A stretch of DNA of 7,158 bases, taken from assembly GCA_050943615.1 (NCBI GenBank), contig JBMNPN010000098.1:1-7158 (forward strand), in the 5' to 3' direction. The stretch comes from CACZQA01 sp050943615 (GTDB lineage: Bacteria > Actinomycetota > Coriobacteriia > Coriobacteriales > QAMH01). The notes beneath the pieces were generated by a model. The model worked only from the letters and a program-made list of their open reading frames with translations, searched no databases and was not told where the DNA came from. Positions 5,765 through 7,158 of this stretch are shown one piece after another (within the stretch, counting starts at the first letter, position 1; every line of letters begins with the position of its first letter). The translations under genes were made by a program, and so were the position numbers.

Positions 5765-6844
5765 ATGTCAAAATCCGTCTCACGTCGCTCGTTTCTCGCC
5801 GGCAGCGCAGCGGTTGCAGCACTGGGCGTCTTCGGTCTTTCGGGCTGCTCGGGCTCCGGCTCGTCTTCATCGTCTGCAGCTGGTAGCGGCTCGTCTTCTG
5901 CCACCGTCAGAATAGGCACGATGCCCACCGAGGACATCCTTCCCATGTGGGTGGCCGAGCAAGAGGGGCTCTTCAAGCAGTACCTCGGCGATGGCATGAC
6001 GGCGGAAATCGATGTCTTCGACTCCGCGCAGAACCTCTCGGCGGCGATAACCGCAGGCGAAGTCGACCTCGCGATGACCGACCCGATGCGCACGATCAAG
6101 CTCTGCGAGAGCGGAACCGAGCTTTCCATGGTGTGGATCACGCTCGGCACGACGGCAAAGCAGGGGCGCTTTGGCGTGCTGGTGAGCAAGGACACCTATT
6201 CCGAACTCAGCGAGAAGAACCTTGCGGGGCTTGCGCAGTTCGTCGACACGGCGAGCTTTACCGACGAGGACAGCTCGAAGATCGGCGTGGCCTCTAACAC
6301 CGTGCCCGAGTACGTCTTCGACAAGCTCTGCGATGAAGAGGGGCTCAGCGATAACCGGCTTGGAACCGTCGAGGTCGCAAGCCTGCCCGAGCGCTACCAG
6401 ATGGTCGCGAGCGGCAAGATCTTGGGCGCGGCGTTGCCCGCCTCGCTTCTGGCGTTGGGGGAGGCAGAGGGCATGAAGGTGCTCGCCGACGACACCAAGG
6501 GCTCCAACGTCTCGCAGTCGGTCATGGTCGTGCGAAAGGAATACCTCGACGCGAACTCCGGCGTGGTCGATGGGCTTGCCCAGGCGTGGAATGCCGCGGC
6601 CAAGCTCATCAACAAGACGCCCGAGAACTACCGCGACCTGCTCGTGGAAAAGGCGAACCTCAACGACAAGGTCGCCAAGACCTACCCGATCAGCTCCTAT
6701 CCGCGTGCGACTGCTTCAAACGGCGCCTTTGCCTACCCGCCGGCAAAGCTCATCAAGCCCCAGATTACGTGGATGAATAAGAAGGGCTACTCGGAGAAGA
6801 ACGTGACCTACAATGAGTCCGACGGTTCATTCACGATTGAATAA
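5765..6844 (+). CDS. Tat-exported lipoprotein, NMT1/SsuA-like ABC substrate-binding protein
   Basis: 359 residues. The N-terminus carries a twin-arginine motif SRRSFL (6-11), a hydrophobic stretch (12-25) and the lipobox LSGC, so Cys28 is the likely lipidated residue. A Gly/Ser-rich tether (29-46) leads to the mature domain, starting TVRIGTMPTEDILPMWVAEQEGLF. The 'RIG..P.....W.A...GLF' opening, then the segments DLAMTDPMRT (101-110) and YQMVASGKILGAALP (211-225), are typical of type 2 periplasmic-binding folds of the nitrate/sulfonate/taurine/thiamine-precursor (NitT/TauT, NMT1/THI5-like) group. It should capture a small organic ligand outside the membrane; the ligand is not readable. No permease or ATPase is next to it in the window; a UbiA-like prenyltransferase follows after 98 bp. 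The fold is shared with the menaquinone enzymes MqnA/MqnD, but those are cytoplasmic, and the signal sequence argues against that role. Confidence 0.88.
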   Translation: MSKSVSRRSFLAGSAAVAALGVFGLSGCSGSGSSSSSAAGSGSSSATVRIGTMPTEDILPMWVAEQEGLFKQYLGDGMTAEIDVFDSAQNLSAAITAGEVDLAMTDPMRTIKLCESGTELSMVWITLGTTAKQGRFGVLVSKDTYSELSEKNLAGLAQFVDTASFTDEDSSKIGVASNTVPEYVFDKLCDEEGLSDNRLGTVEVASLPERYQMVASGKILGAALPASLLALGEAEGMKVLADDTKGSNVSQSVMVVRKEYLDANSGVVDGLAQAWNAAAKLINKTPENYRDLLVEKANLNDKVAKTYPISSYPRATASNGAFAYPPAKLIKPQITWMNKKGYSEKNVTYNESDGSFTIE

Positions 6845-6942
6845 TACGTGGTAAATCCCATCATATTTGATACTTTCACGATAGTCGATCGACACGTACG
6901 CAATATATGAGTGCTATGCAAAAAGGAGGAGCCCAAACAGAC
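6845..6942 (+). other. Intergenic gap before the prenyltransferase gene
   Basis: 98 bp, more AT-rich than the genes, with no rho-independent terminator after the lipoprotein stop, so read-through into the prenyltransferase gene is plausible. It includes a 10-bp palindrome GTCGATCGAC (6884-6893) followed by CGTACG (6895-6900), of unknown meaning. TTGATA at 6867 resembles a -35 box but lacks a good -10 partner. AAAAGGAGGAG (6921-6931) is a strong ribosome site for the next gene. Confidence 0.45.
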
Positions 6943-7158
6943 ATGAACGATGACAAGGTCGGAACGCAGACCCGCTACGAGCGCCTGACCCCTCTCATGT
7001 GCGCGCGCCTGGCGGCACCGCACACCTGGCCGGGGCCGTCGGTTCTCACGACGGTGTTCGGCGGCGTCTTCTCGATTGCCATAGGCTACGACTTCGACCC
7101 GCTCATCTGGTGTGCGCTATTGGGCGTGGCGGTCTTTGCGCAGTCCGCCGTCAACACG
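6943..7158 (+). CDS. UbiA/MenA-like prenyltransferase (5' part, cut by window end)
   Basis: The first 72 residues of an open frame running off the right edge. After a short polar start, RLAAPHTWPGPSVLTTVFGG (22-41) and a first hydrophobic segment lead to GYDFDPLIWCALLGVAVFAQSAVNT. This matches the beginning of 1,4-dihydroxy-2-naphthoate prenyltransferases (MenA), where 'RP.TLP' opens helix 1 and helix 2 ends just before the Asp-rich NDxxD motif. That motif would begin immediately past the window, so the catalytic site is not visible and other UbiA-family members (heme O or ubiquinone-type) cannot be excluded. Such enzymes attach a polyprenyl chain to an aromatic ring in the membrane, here most likely for menaquinone synthesis. 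The ATG at 6943 is chosen for the AAGGAGGAG 11-12 nt upstream; in-frame ATGs at 6907 and 6916 precede that site. Confidence 0.75.
   Translation, partial: MNDDKVGTQTRYERLTPLMCARLAAPHTWPGPSVLTTVFGGVFSIAIGYDFDPLIWCALLGVAVFAQSAVNT

Noticed and set aside
6907..6942. Upstream start of the prenyltransferase (ATG at 6907 or 6916)
   Set aside because: Both are in frame, but they would place the strong AAAAGGAGGAG ribosome site inside the coding region and have no such site of their own; the ATG at 6943 is preferred.

Overview
The window (high GC in most genes, strong G/C third-position preference in the hyp genes, Tat-lipoprotein style secretion, closely packed operons) looks like chromosomal DNA of an anaerobic high-GC Gram-positive. 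Gene content and protein style suggest Coriobacteriia (Eggerthellaceae-like). That placement is an inference; no rRNA or other phylogenetic marker is present.

Layout. (1) Positions 1-190 hold the end of a tandem array of dyad-symmetric DNA elements that continues past the left edge. (2) 224-1249, minus strand, is a lone gene for a 341-residue protein whose C-terminal third looks like a PD-(D/E)XK / DUF559-type nuclease domain. (3) 1250-1433 is its non-coding 5' region. (4) 1440-1891 is a second, longer copy of the same array. It abuts and slightly enters the stop codon of the next gene. (5) 1889-5595, minus strand, is a tightly coupled hypF-hypC-hypD operon for maturation of [NiFe]-hydrogenase (synthesis and delivery of the Fe(CN)2CO group). 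(6) 5596-5764 is a divergent intergenic region. (7) 5765-6844, plus strand, encodes a Tat-exported lipoprotein of the NMT1/SsuA-like solute-binding family. (8) 6943 to the right edge is the start of a UbiA/MenA-like membrane prenyltransferase, cut by the window.

How the parts fit. HypF makes the thiocarbamoyl/cyanide precursor from carbamoyl phosphate (normally on HypE), and HypC-HypD form the scaffold on which the Fe(CN)2CO unit is built. hypE usually completes such an operon but is not in this window: the place after hypD is taken by the repeat array and the nuclease-like gene. On the right, the binding protein and the prenyltransferase may be co-transcribed, pointing to a membrane or quinone-related function, but the ligand cannot be read from sequence.

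The most unusual content is the pair of arrays. The unit is an element of about 48 bp with constant geometry: a 9-bp arm, 9-bp spacer, 12-bp palindrome GTGGTCGACCAC, 9-bp spacer and inverted 9-bp arm. Elements are organised in a higher-order repeat of exactly 146 bp made of three elements (start-to-start about 53, 42 and 51 bp). The same order and spacing occur in both arrays, on either side of the nuclease-like gene. I do not recognise this as a named repeat family.
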